53,613 nucleotides of DNA from an uncultured Anaeromyxobacter sp. (lineage in GTDB: Bacteria; Myxococcota; Myxococcia; Myxococcales; Anaeromyxobacteraceae), in assembly GCA_903874275.1 (NCBI GenBank), contig CAIQRS010000018.1:1-53613 (forward strand), in the 5' to 3' direction. Under the pieces are notes generated by a model. The model worked only from the letters and a program-made list of their open reading frames with translations, was not told the origin of the DNA and ran no database searches. Position 1 is the stretch's first letter, and every line of letters starts with the position of its first letter. The position numbers and the translations under genes were made by a program. Shown here in pieces: positions 17,631 to 30,224 of the stretch.

Positions 17631-17731
17631 CCGCCTTCCTTGACGGAACCGCCCACAAGTACTAGATCCCCCGTTCCCGCCCGGACCACCGCGCGCTCCA
17701 GCGCGATGCAAGAGGCGACAGGAAGGACGTC

Positions 17732-18103
17732 ATGAGGGAAGGCATCCACCCCGACTACAAGAAGACCAAGGTGACCTGCGCCTGCGGCGCGATCATCGAG
17801 ACCCGCTCCACACGCGGCGACTTCCACATCGAGATCTGCTCGTCGTGCCACCCGTTCTTCACGGGCAAGCAGAAGATCATGGACACCGCCGGCCGCATCG
17901 AGCGCTTCAAGAACCGCTACGCGAACTCCCCCAAGGCCGACGAGAAGAAGGCTGCCCCGCCCCCCGCGCCCGCACCGGTCAAGGCGGCCGCCAAGGACGA
18001 GAATCGCGCCACCAAGCGCGCCAAGGCCAACGCAGGCAAGCCGAAGCCTGCTCCCAAGGCGGAGGCCCCGGCCGCCCCGACGGGCGAGGCCCCCGAGGCC
18101 TAG
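17732..18103 (+). CDS. rpmE: Ribosomal protein bL31 (zinc type) with long Ala/Lys/Pro tail
   Basis: This is a 123-residue protein with AGGAAGG before ATG. Residues 1-67 are bL31: [20 protein letters not shown], then [29 protein letters not shown]. The cysteines at 16, 18, 37 and 40 mark the zinc-binding (C+) form. Most bL31 proteins end about here (66-75 residues); this one continues with more than 50 residues of Ala, Lys and Pro ([30 protein letters not shown]). bL31 bridges the two ribosomal subunits at the central protuberance. The tail keeps the same codon bias and ends at a clean stop, so it is part of the gene rather than a frameshift. It converges on the Ig-like lipoprotein gene with a 20-base gap. 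Confidence 0.95.
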   Translation: MREGIHPDYKKTKVTCACGAIIETRSTRGDFHIEICSSCHPFFTGKQKIMDTAGRIERFKNRYANSPKADEKKAAPPPAPAPVKAAAKDENRATKRAKANAGKPKPAPKAEAPAAPTGEAPEA

Positions 18104-18123
18104 GGAGCGCGCCGCGCGGCTGG

Positions 18124-18996
18124 CTACTTCTTCTTCTTCGCGGGCGGCTTCGCCTTCGACTTCGACTTGGAAGCGGCCTCGGTGACGGTGACCCCGACGG
18201 TCGTCGACTTCCCGGAAGACGACGCGGTGATCTTGGTGCTGCCCTTCTTCGCCGCGGTGACGACACCGTCGGAGGAGACGGTGGCGACGCGTGGGTCGGA
18301 GGACTTCCAGGCGACCGGGACCCCGCCCACCTTCTGCCCCTTCTTGTCGAGGGCGGCGACCTTGAAGGTCAGCTTGTCGCCCTTCTTCACGGTCTGGGTC
18401 TTGGCCGGGGTGAGCGAGAGCTTGGCGAAGTCGGGGATCCGCACCGTGACGGTGGCCACGCCCTTGAGCGCGCCCGTGGCGGCGGTGATGGTCGCCGACC
18501 CCGGCCCGATCGCCTCGACCTTGCCGTCGGCCACGCGGGCCACGCCGGCGTCGCTGCTGGTCCAGGTGATGGTGCGCGGCACGGTGACCGGCTTGCCGGT
18601 GTCGTCCACCACGGTCACCTTGAGCAGGACGGTGTCGCCGGGGCGGGCGTCGCTGGACAGGGCCGACACGCTGATGCTGACCGGGATGGAGACCACGACC
18701 GGTGCGGTTCCCTTCACCTCCCCGATCGAGGCCGTCACCGTGGTCTCGCCGGACCGCTGGGCAACCAGCACCCCCACCGCGTCGACGCTGGCGGTCTGGG
18801 GCGCCGCGCTCGACCAGGCGACCTTCACCCTGGTGGGGTCGATGGCCTGCCCCTTGTCGTCGCGGGCCACGGCCTTGAGCTCGACGCTCGCCCCCTTCGA
18901 GTCGAGGGTCACCCGGGCGGGCTCGACCAAGACGGACTTCACCGAGGGTCCGCAGGCGGCGACCGCGAGGGCGATCAGGACGGCGCTTCTCTTCAT
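18124..18996 (-). CDS. Lipoprotein with three bacterial Ig-like (Big_2) domains and a Lys-rich tail
   Basis: This is a 290-residue protein. The signal peptide MKRSAVLIALAVAAC ends in a lipobox with Cys15, so the mature protein is lipid-anchored. Three tandem Ig-like modules follow (about residues 18-103, 104-188 and 190-272). Each carries the Big_2 pattern of a conserved Trp strand (VAWSSAAPQTASVDAVGVL; ITWTSSDAGVARVADGKV; VAWKSSDPRVATVSSDGVV) followed by a G-x-(A/T)-T-(I/V)-T-A strand. The last 17 residues are Lys/Ser/Ala-rich (SKSKSKAKPPAKKKK). Such domains usually mediate adhesion or act as surface spacers; no catalytic domain is present. It is divergent from the sigma-54 activator gene with a 111-base gap, so the two may share regulatory sequence. 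Confidence 0.85.
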   Translation of the reverse strand: MKRSAVLIALAVAACGPSVKSVLVEPARVTLDSKGASVELKAVARDDKGQAIDPTRVKVAWSSAAPQTASVDAVGVLVAQRSGETTVTASIGEVKGTAPVVVSIPVSISVSALSSDARPGDTVLLKVTVVDDTGKPVTVPRTITWTSSDAGVARVADGKVEAIGPGSATITAATGALKGVATVTVRIPDFAKLSLTPAKTQTVKKGDKLTFKVAALDKKGQKVGGVPVAWKSSDPRVATVSSDGVVTAAKKGSTKITASSSGKSTTVGVTVTEAASKSKSKAKPPAKKKK

Positions 18997-19107
18997 GGCG
19001 TTCCTCCACGCCGGCTTGGTTCGGGGCCGGCCCCGCCGGACTCATACACCAAGGTGCTGACACGGCAAACGGGTGATTGGGGGAGAGGCGTTGTAGGATC
19101 CGGCGGC

Positions 19108-20529
19108 GTGACGCCCCTGATCCTCATCGTGGACGACGAGCGATCCAACCTGGAACCGCTGGAGCGGACCTTCACCCGCGAGGGCTGGAGGGTCGCGCTC
19201 GCCGACTCGGGCCAGGCCGCCCTCGAGGTGGTTCGGCGGGACCGGCCCGACGTGGTGGTGACCGACCTCATGATGCCCGGGATGGGCGGCGGGGAGCTGC
19301 TCCGCGCCGTGAAGGCCATCGCCCCCGAGATCGAGGTGATCCTCATGACCGCCTTCGGCACGGTCGAGGGCGCGGTGGCCGCCATGAAGGACGGGGCGTA
19401 CGACTTCATCACCAAGCCGGTGAAGCGCCACGCCATCGTGAAGTCGGTGCGCCTGGCGCTGGAGAGGGCCTCGCTGGTCGCCGAGAACCGGTCCCTGCGC
19501 GCCCGGCTGGCCCGCCTCTCCGGCGAGCCGGCCGACGGGGGATTGGTGGGGAGCGCGCCCGCCTTCCGGGCCGCGCTCGACACCCTCCGCCAGGTCGCGC
19601 CGGCCTCGGCCACCGTGCTGCTCCTCGGCGAGAGCGGCACCGGGAAGGAGCTCGCGGCCCGGCTCCTCCACGACCTGTCGCCCCGGTCGGCGGCGCCCTT
19701 CGTGCCGGTGAACTGCGCCGCCATCCCGGAGACCATCCTGGAGTCGGAGCTGTTCGGTTACGAGCGCGGCGCCTTCACCGGGGCCATCCAGCGAAAGGAA
19801 GGGCGCTTCCAGCGCGCCCACGGCGGCACCCTCTTCCTCGACGAGGTCGGGGACATGTCGCCCGGGGTCCAGGCCAAGCTCCTCCGGGTGCTCCAGGACG
19901 GCGTGGTCGAGCGGCTCGGAGGCACCCAGCCGGTGCAGGTGGACGTCCGGATCGTCGCCGCCACCAACCGCGACCTCGCCGGCGAGGTCCGGGCCGGCCG
20001 GTTCCGCGAGGACCTCTTCTACCGGCTCGACGTCGTGACCGTCAGGCTCCCCCCGCTGCGCGAGAGGCGCGAGGACGTCCCGCTGCTCGCCGCCACGTTC
20101 CTGCGCGGGTTCGCCGAACGGAACCGGCGCCAGGTGACCGGCTTCTCCGACGCGGCGCTCCAGGCGCTCGTCGGCCACGACTGGCCCGGCAACGTCCGCG
20201 AGCTCCAGCACGCCATGGAGCGGGCGGTGGTCCTCTGCCGGGGCGACGTGGTGCAGCTCGAGGACCTGCCCGACGCCGTGCGTCGCTCCGCCCCGGGGCG
20301 CCCCGCTCCTCCCTCGGGCACCCTGACCATCGCCATCGGCACTCCGCTCGAGGAGATCGAGCGGGTCGTGATCCGCGAGACCCTCCGCCAGACGCGGGGG
20401 GACAAGAACCTCGCCGCCCAGCTCCTCCGGGTGGCTCCGCGCACCATCTACCGCAAGCTCGACCGGGACGGAGAGGGTCGGCTCGTGGAGCCGGAGCCCG
20501 ACGACGCGGGCGCACCCGATCGCGCCTGA
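19108..20529 (+). CDS. NtrC-family sigma-54-dependent response regulator, probable type II secretion activator
   Basis: This is 473 residues from GTG 19108 (an AGGA box lies nine bases upstream); the frame is open much further upstream but that part is not conserved. The receiver (1-120) has the acidic pair D9-D10, phosphoacceptor Asp53 (VVVTDLMMPGMGG), Thr81 and Lys103, so it looks active. The AAA+ domain has Walker A GESGTGKE (174-181), the sigma-54 contact loop GAFTGA (221-226), FLDEVGDM (Walker B) and NRDLAGEVRAG. A Fis-type helix-turn-helix ends the protein (TRGDKNLAAQLLRVAPRTIYRKL). Such proteins drive open-complex formation at -24/-12 promoters. A consensus sigma-54 promoter 133 bases past its stop reads into gspC, making the type II operon its likely target. 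No partner histidine kinase is in the window. Confidence 0.95.
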   Translation: MTPLILIVDDERSNLEPLERTFTREGWRVALADSGQAALEVVRRDRPDVVVTDLMMPGMGGGELLRAVKAIAPEIEVILMTAFGTVEGAVAAMKDGAYDFITKPVKRHAIVKSVRLALERASLVAENRSLRARLARLSGEPADGGLVGSAPAFRAALDTLRQVAPASATVLLLGESGTGKELAARLLHDLSPRSAAPFVPVNCAAIPETILESELFGYERGAFTGAIQRKEGRFQRAHGGTLFLDEVGDMSPGVQAKLLRVLQDGVVERLGGTQPVQVDVRIVAATNRDLAGEVRAGRFREDLFYRLDVVTVRLPPLRERREDVPLLAATFLRGFAERNRRQVTGFSDAALQALVGHDWPGNVRELQHAMERAVVLCRGDVVQLEDLPDAVRRSAPGRPAPPSGTLTIAIGTPLEEIERVVIRETLRQTRGDKNLAAQLLRVAPRTIYRKLDRDGEGRLVEPEPDDAGAPDRA

Positions 20530-20566
20530 CAAAATGGCGCCCCCGGAGGGGGACGGGCGAGCGAAT

Positions 20567-20579
20567 TGCCAGAATGGCA
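20567..20579. promoter_or_regulatory. Palindrome upstream of the gspC promoter; candidate activator site
   Basis: TGCCA and TGGCA form a perfect 5-bp inverted repeat separated by GAA. It lies about 110 bases before the predicted gspC transcription start, a normal enhancer distance for NtrC-type activators. It is the clearest dyad in the gap, but a five-base half-site can occur by chance. Confidence 0.4.
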
Positions 20580-20661
20580 GGCGGGGCCGCCTCGCCACGA
20601 TGCGGGATTCGATTAGCCTTGTTGTTTCCCGTATTTGCCCGGGATGTCTCCTGCGGTATGG

Positions 20662-20677
20662 TGGCACGCCCGTTGCT
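20662..20677 (+). promoter_or_regulatory. Consensus sigma-54 (-24/-12) promoter for the gsp operon
   Basis: TGGCAC at 20662-20667, a five-base spacer, and TTGCT at 20673-20677 match the sigma-54 consensus TGGCAC-N5-TTGCW at every defined position. The expected start of transcription is near 20687-20688, leaving a leader of about 22 bases before the gspC ATG. The adjacent upstream gene encodes a sigma-54 activator. Confidence 0.82.
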
Positions 20678-20709
20678 CACGTCACGCCTGGGGGGGCGAC
20701 CGTCCGAAG

Positions 20710-21696
20710 ATGCTCGAAGTCTTTCTGAAGAAGTACGGCTGGGTGGCCAACCTGGTGCTGCTCGCGGCGGCCGCCTGGCTGCTCGCGAAGACGGTCAACA
20801 CGGCCGTGGGGGCCGCGATCCGCCCGACACCGCGGGTGGAGACCGGCGGTGGCCAGGCCGCGGCGCCCGCCACCCCCTTCGCCAGCCTCGACGTGGACAA
20901 GCTCTACCCGCTCATCGGCCAGAAGCCCCCGCCGGTGGTCGTGGCCGGTAGCGCAGCCGCGGCTCCCGCTCCTCCGAAGACCTGCTCCGACCTCCTCGCG
21001 GCGCCGGTCGCCACGTCGCTGCGCGCCCAGCTCGTCGCCGGGATCGTCTCCGACAAGCCCCTCCGATCGGTGGCCGTCATCATCGACAAGTCGAGTGGTC
21101 AGACCCGGACCTACGGGGTCGGCGACGAGGTGCAGGGGTCGCGGGTCCTGTCGGTGGAGCGGATCCGCGACGAGCAGGACCCCAGCGGGCGCGCCTTCCG
21201 CGTCGTCGCCATCGTCTGCCACGACGGACGCAAGGAGTACGTCGGCTTCGACACCGGGGGCGGCGGGGCGGCGGTTCCCGTCTCGGCGCCCAACGTGGGC
21301 GTCGCCCCCGTCCCGGCTCCCGACCCGGGCGCTCCTGTCATGACGCCCGACGGGGTCCGCAAGGTCGCCGACAACAAGTACGAGGTGAAGAAGTCGGTCC
21401 TCGACGGGACGCTCTCCAACCTGAACTCGGTGGCCACCCAGGCGCGCATCGTCCCGAGCTTCAAGAACGGCGTGGCCAACGGGTTCAAGGTCTTCTCGAT
21501 CCAGCCCAACTCCTTCTACTCCGCGATCGGGGTGGAGAACGGCGACGTGGTCCAGAAGATCAACGGCTACGAGATCAACTCGCCCGACAAGGCGCTCGAG
21601 ATCTACCAGAAGCTGCGCGAGGCCCGACACGTCACGGTCGACCTCGAGCGCGGCGGCCAGACCATCCGCAAGGAGTACAACGTCACCGGCCCGTAG
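20710..21696 (+). CDS. gspC: Type II secretion system protein GspC
   Basis: This is 328 residues from ATG 20710; the frame stays open upstream but would overrun the sigma-54 promoter. One membrane helix at about 12-28 follows a short cytoplasmic N-terminus. Residues about 90-180 form the HR domain that contacts the secretin (TSLRAQLVAGIVSDKPLRSV, TYGVGDEVQGSRVLSVERI). The C-terminal 100 residues are a PDZ domain (FKVFSIQPNSFYSAIGVENGDVVQKINGYEINSPDKALEIYQKL). GspC links the inner-membrane platform to GspD and is thought to help recruit substrates. It is the first gene of the operon; gspD starts 18 bases after its stop. Confidence 0.92.
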   Translation: MLEVFLKKYGWVANLVLLAAAAWLLAKTVNTAVGAAIRPTPRVETGGGQAAAPATPFASLDVDKLYPLIGQKPPPVVVAGSAAAAPAPPKTCSDLLAAPVATSLRAQLVAGIVSDKPLRSVAVIIDKSSGQTRTYGVGDEVQGSRVLSVERIRDEQDPSGRAFRVVAIVCHDGRKEYVGFDTGGGGAAVPVSAPNVGVAPVPAPDPGAPVMTPDGVRKVADNKYEVKKSVLDGTLSNLNSVATQARIVPSFKNGVANGFKVFSIQPNSFYSAIGVENGDVVQKINGYEINSPDKALEIYQKLREARHVTVDLERGGQTIRKEYNVTGP

Positions 21697-21714
21697 CCGG
21701 TGCGAGGGGAACAC

Positions 21715-24696
<2,982 letters not shown>

Positions 24697-24717
24697 GCGG
24701 CCCCGGCACCGATCGAC

Positions 24718-26511
<1,794 letters not shown>

Positions 26512-26520
26512 CGGCCGGCC

Positions 26521-27747
26521 ATGCCCGTCTTCGCATACAAGGCGCTCGACCAGCGCGGAAAGAACGTCGAGGGGCTCAAGGAGGCCGACTCGCCCAGGTC
26601 CCTGCGCGGCGCGCTCCGCCGCGAGGGGCTCTACCTCACCGAGGTGACCGGCGAGAAGGCGGCCAAGGCCGCCTCCCCCGACGTGAACGTCCGGCGCTGG
26701 GTGGGCGGCCGGGTCAAGGCCGACGACGTGGCGGTGGCCACCCGGCAGCTGGCGGTGCTGGTGAACGCCGGCATCCCGCTCGTCGACGCGCTCACCGCGC
26801 TGGTGGAGCAGGTGGATCACGAGCGGCTGAAGCGGGTGCTCTCCGCCGTGAAGCAGCGGGTCAACGAGGGATCCTCCCTGGCCGACGCGCTGGGGCAGCA
26901 CCCCAAGGCCTTCAGCAACCTCTACGTGAACATGATCCGGGCCGGCGAGTCCTCCGGCGCGCTCGACGTGGTGCTCTTCCGGCTCGCCGACTTCACCGAG
27001 AGCCAGGCCCGGCTGCGTTCCAAGGTCCTCGGCACCCTCACCTACCCGGCCGCCATGGTGATCATCGGCGCGGCGGTGATGGGCATCCTCTTCACCGTGG
27101 TCATCCCCAAGATCACCAAGATCTTCGAGGACACCAAGGTGGTGCTGCCCTGGACCACCCGCATCCTCCTCGGCATGGCCAACTTCATGCACGACTGGTG
27201 GTGGGCCATGATCCTGCTTCTGGCCGGCGGGATCTACGGCTTCCTGCGCTGGCGCAAGACCGAGGCGGGCCGGGCCCGCTGGGACATCTGGGTCCTCGAC
27301 GCCCCCATCTTCGGATCCCTGGTGCGCCAGGTGGCGGTGGCCCGCTTCTCCCGCACGCTGGCCACCCTGCTGAAGAGCGGGGTGCCGCTGCTCACCGCGC
27401 TCGACATCGTGCGGAACATCGTGGGGAACACCCGCCTGGCCGCGGTCATCGAGGAGGCCCGCGAGTCGATCAAGGAGGGGGAGAGCATCGCCGCACCGCT
27501 CAAGCGCTCCGGCGAGTTTCCACCCTTGGTGTACCACATGATCGCCATCGGCGAGAAGTCGGGCGAGCTCGAGGACATGCTCGGCAACGTCGCCAACGCC
27601 TACGACAGCCAGGTGGAGACCAAGATCGCCGCGCTCACCTCGCTGCTCGAGCCCATCATGATCGTGGTCATGGGCGTGGCGGTGGCCTTCATCGTCTTCT
27701 CCATCCTGATGCCCATTCTCCAGATCAACACCATCGCAGGAGGCTGA
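26521..27747 (+). CDS. gspF: Type II secretion inner-membrane platform protein GspF
   Basis: This is a 408-residue protein with the standard GspF plan. It has an N-terminal segment (MPVFAYKALDQRGKNVEGLKEAD), two homologous cytoplasmic helical domains (first about 70-195, with TRQLAVLVNAGIPLVDALTAL; second about 270-390, with FSRTLATLLKSGVPLLTALDI) and three membrane helices (about 175, 225 and 385). The GE(K/S)SG motifs (IRAGESSGALDVVL and IAIGEKSGELEDML) are in place. GspF is the platform around which GspE works to extrude pseudopilins. The gspG start lies two bases past its stop, behind a GGAGG box inside the gspF 3' end. Confidence 0.96.
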   Translation: MPVFAYKALDQRGKNVEGLKEADSPRSLRGALRREGLYLTEVTGEKAAKAASPDVNVRRWVGGRVKADDVAVATRQLAVLVNAGIPLVDALTALVEQVDHERLKRVLSAVKQRVNEGSSLADALGQHPKAFSNLYVNMIRAGESSGALDVVLFRLADFTESQARLRSKVLGTLTYPAAMVIIGAAVMGILFTVVIPKITKIFEDTKVVLPWTTRILLGMANFMHDWWWAMILLLAGGIYGFLRWRKTEAGRARWDIWVLDAPIFGSLVRQVAVARFSRTLATLLKSGVPLLTALDIVRNIVGNTRLAAVIEEARESIKEGESIAAPLKRSGEFPPLVYHMIAIGEKSGELEDMLGNVANAYDSQVETKIAALTSLLEPIMIVVMGVAVAFIVFSILMPILQINTIAGG

Positions 27748-27749
27748 CC

Positions 27750-28154
27750 GTGAGAGCTCCCCGAAGCGCCCGCGCCGCATCGCGCGGCATGACCCTCATC
27801 GAGATCCTGGTGGTCATCACCATCCTCGGCATCATCGCGGCCGCGGTGGCGGTGAACGTGGTGGGCCAGCTCGACGAGGCCAAGGTCAAGCAGGCCAAGA
27901 CCGACCTGCACACGCTGGAGAACTGCCTCGACCTCTACAAGATCGACAAGGGGCGCTACCCCAGCACCGAGGAGGGGCTCCAGGCGGTGGTGACGGCCGG
28001 GAAGTGCAAGCCCCAGCTCAAGGATCCCTGGGGCAACCCCTACGTGTACCTCTTCCCCGGGCAGGTTCACCCCGAGTCGTTCGACATCAAGTCCTACGGC
28101 GGCGACGGGCAGGCCGGCGGCGAGGGCACCAACGGCGACATCGTCAACCCCTGA
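27750..28154 (+). CDS. gspG: Type II secretion major pseudopilin GspG
   Basis: This is 134 residues from GTG 27750, with GGAGG seven bases upstream. The prepilin leader ends in SRG and cleavage leaves MTLIEILVVITILGIIAAAV, so the first mature residue is Met rather than the usual Phe, with Glu at +5 retained. The globular domain has the GspG hallmarks: GRYPSTEEGLQAVV, LKDPWGNPYVYLFPG and a C-terminal IKSYGGDGQAGGEGTNGDI loop that in homologues binds calcium. GspG is the main subunit of the pseudopilus. The gene sits between gspF and gspH in canonical order. Confidence 0.95.
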   Translation: MRAPRSARAASRGMTLIEILVVITILGIIAAAVAVNVVGQLDEAKVKQAKTDLHTLENCLDLYKIDKGRYPSTEEGLQAVVTAGKCKPQLKDPWGNPYVYLFPGQVHPESFDIKSYGGDGQAGGEGTNGDIVNP

Positions 28155-28173
28155 GGCGTGAACCGCGGGGACC

Positions 28174-28809
28174 ATGAACGGCGAGGCGCGCCAGCCGAGG
28201 GGATTCACCCTCATCGAGGTCCTCATCGTGGTGGCCGTGATCGGCGTCATGGCGCTGGCCGCCGGGCCCGCCGTGAGCTCGCTCACCGGGGCCAACGCCC
28301 GCGCCGCGGCCAGCGAGATCGCCGGCGCCTTCCGCTACCTCTTCGACACCGCGGCGCTGCGCCACCAGACCTGCCGGATGGTCCTCGACATGGACGCCCG
28401 GGAGTGGTGGGCCGAGTGCACCACGGCCTCGCCCGGGCGGCGCGGCCAGCCGGTCATGGGCAAGGACGGCGTCGCCGAGGACGACGAGAAGGAACTGGCC
28501 CGCGGCTTCTCCGACGAGGCGGACGCGGAGAAGCGGAAGTTCCTGGCCCGCGCCAGGTTCGCCGAGTTCAAGGACCGGCAGGTCCAGAAGCGGAAGCTCA
28601 AGGGGAGCACGGCGTTCGAGAAGATCTGGACGCCCCGCGGCCGCGACCCCCAGACCAAGGGAAAGGCCTACGTCTACTTCTACCCGCAGGGGCAGGCCGA
28701 CCGCGCCCAGATCCCGGTCTCCGACGGCGGCAACGTCTACACCGTGGTGACCCAGCCGCTCACCGGCCGCGCCCGGGTGGTGCCGGGCATCCCCGAGGTG
28801 CCGAGGTGA
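28174..28809 (+). CDS. gspH: Type II secretion minor pseudopilin GspH
   Basis: This is a 211-residue protein with leader MNGEARQPRG and mature start FTLIEVLIVVAVIGVMALAA, including Glu at +5. The body (about residues 35-205) fits GspH in position and size, though it is somewhat longer than the E. coli protein because of a charged insertion (about 90-130; EDDEKELARGFSDEADAEKRK). The residues LVxDxxARxW-like (MVLDMDAREWW) are the FimT/GspH-type strand. GspH is a minor pseudopilin in the filament or near its tip. The stop overlaps the gspI GTG (28806-28809). Confidence 0.9.
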   Translation: MNGEARQPRGFTLIEVLIVVAVIGVMALAAGPAVSSLTGANARAAASEIAGAFRYLFDTAALRHQTCRMVLDMDAREWWAECTTASPGRRGQPVMGKDGVAEDDEKELARGFSDEADAEKRKFLARARFAEFKDRQVQKRKLKGSTAFEKIWTPRGRDPQTKGKAYVYFYPQGQADRAQIPVSDGGNVYTVVTQPLTGRARVVPGIPEVPR

Positions 28810-29561
28810 GGCGCGTCGGGCGGAGGCGCGGCTTCACGCTGCTCGAGGTCATGGTGGCCCTGGTCGTGCTGGCCGGGTCGCTCATGGCGGTGGCCGACCT
28901 CTCGGGCAACGCGCTGCGGAACTACGTCTACGCGCGCGACCTCTCCGTGGCCACCCTGCTCGCCCGCGGCAAGATGGCCGAGATGGAGGAGAAGTACGAG
29001 GACGTCGGCTTCACCGACTTCGACCAGTCCGAGGACGGCAGCTTCTCGGACCAGGGCCAGCCCGGCATGCGCTGGAAGCTCGAGCTGAAGAAGCCCACCT
29101 CCGACCTCACCCCCGAGAAGATCCTGGGCGCGTTCCTGGGCGGCGGCGACGGCGACGTGGGCACCCAGGAGATGCTCGGCAAGCTCCTGGGCGGCGGGGG
29201 CGGAGCCGGTGGCGGTGGCGGTTCCAAGGGAGGACCGTCGGCGGGCACGCCGGGCGGGCTCCTGGGCGGGGTCCTGCAGGGGCAGATCAAGGCCTTCACC
29301 GAGGAGATCAAGAACGGGGTCCGCCGGGTTTCGCTGCGGGTGAGCTGGACGGACGGGAAGATCGAGAACGGCTTCGACCTCTCCACGTACTGGGTCGTCC
29401 TGCACCCCAAGGCCGCCGGCGGAGCGCGCGGCACCGACCCGGACATCCCGCCCAACCTGACCACCCCGGCGCAGAACACCCGGCTGCCCGGCGTCCCCAG
29501 CCCGGGCGTGCGCCAGCCCATCGTCCCGAAGCTGGGATCGACGGGCGGGGTGTCGAAGTGA
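28806..29561 (+). CDS. gspI: Type II secretion minor pseudopilin GspI with Gly-rich insert
   Basis: This is 251 residues from GTG 28806, overlapping the gspH stop. The leader VRRVGRRRG is followed by FTLLEVMVALVVLAGSLMAV. The conserved GspI core (NALRNYVYARDLSVATLLARGKMAE and the late RRVSLRVSWTDGKIENGFDLSTYWV) is split by about 60 extra residues, including LGGGDGDVGTQEML and a Gly-rich run ([16 protein letters not shown]). A tail rich in Pro/Asn follows the core. Typical GspI is about 125 residues, so this one is roughly twice as long. GspI nucleates the pseudopilus tip together with GspJ and GspK. It overlaps gspJ by four bases (GTGA at 29558). Confidence 0.9.
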   Translation: MRRVGRRRGFTLLEVMVALVVLAGSLMAVADLSGNALRNYVYARDLSVATLLARGKMAEMEEKYEDVGFTDFDQSEDGSFSDQGQPGMRWKLELKKPTSDLTPEKILGAFLGGGDGDVGTQEMLGKLLGGGGGAGGGGGSKGGPSAGTPGGLLGGVLQGQIKAFTEEIKNGVRRVSLRVSWTDGKIENGFDLSTYWVVLHPKAAGGARGTDPDIPPNLTTPAQNTRLPGVPSPGVRQPIVPKLGSTGGVSK

Positions 29562-30223
29562 GCGGGCGCCGGCAGCGCGGCTTCACCCTGATCGAGGTGC
29601 TCATCGCCATGGGGATCACGGCCGTGATCGGCGCCATGGCCCTCGGGGCCTTCTCCCGTTCCGCGGCCGCCCGGCAGGCGGTGGAGGAGCAGGACGAGCG
29701 CATCGGCGGCGCCCGGGCCGCGCTCGGGCGCATGGCGCGCGACCTCTCCTCCGCCTTCCTCTCCGAGCACTTCGACCGGCAGCGCTTCCGCGACCGGCCC
29801 ACGGTGTTCAAGGGGCGCGACGGCGGCGACCGCGACACCCTCCTCTTCGCGACCATGGCGCACACCCGCGCCATCCGGGACGCGCGGGAGTCGGACCAGT
29901 CGGTGGTGGAGTACTCCGTGGACTCCGACCCGGACGTGCCCGGCGAGCAGGCGCTCTTCCGCCGCGAGAAGCTGCGCATCGACGACGAGCCCGACCGGGG
30001 GGGCGTGAAGTCGCTCCTGCTCCACAACGTCGTGGGGTTCGACGTGGAGTACTGGGACTGGCCGAAGCAGGAGTGGGTCCGCGACTGGTCCACCGCCCCG
30101 GGGGACCGGACGCTGCTGCCTCCCCGTGTCAAGATGAAGCTCACCCTGAAGATGCCGGACGGGAAGAATCGGAGCTTCGAGACCCAGGCCCGCATCGCCA
30201 TCATCCGCCCCATGGACTTCTAG
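29558..30223 (+). CDS. gspJ: Type II secretion minor pseudopilin GspJ
   Basis: This is 221 residues from GTG 29558. The leader MSGRRQRG precedes mature FTLIEVLIAMGITAVIGAMAL with Glu at +5. The remainder matches GspJ: a helical stem with ERIGGARAALGRMARDLSSAF and a beta domain with LLFATMAH, VEYSVD, LFRREKLRID and the C-terminal VKMKLTLKMPDGKNRSFETQARIAI. GspJ caps the pseudopilus with GspI and GspK. gspK begins two bases after its stop, so the minor pseudopilin genes H to K are packed with overlaps or almost no spacing, as expected for a stoichiometric tip complex. Confidence 0.94.
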   Translation: MSGRRQRGFTLIEVLIAMGITAVIGAMALGAFSRSAAARQAVEEQDERIGGARAALGRMARDLSSAFLSEHFDRQRFRDRPTVFKGRDGGDRDTLLFATMAHTRAIRDARESDQSVVEYSVDSDPDVPGEQALFRREKLRIDDEPDRGGVKSLLLHNVVGFDVEYWDWPKQEWVRDWSTAPGDRTLLPPRVKMKLTLKMPDGKNRSFETQARIAIIRPMDF

Positions 30224-30224
30224 G

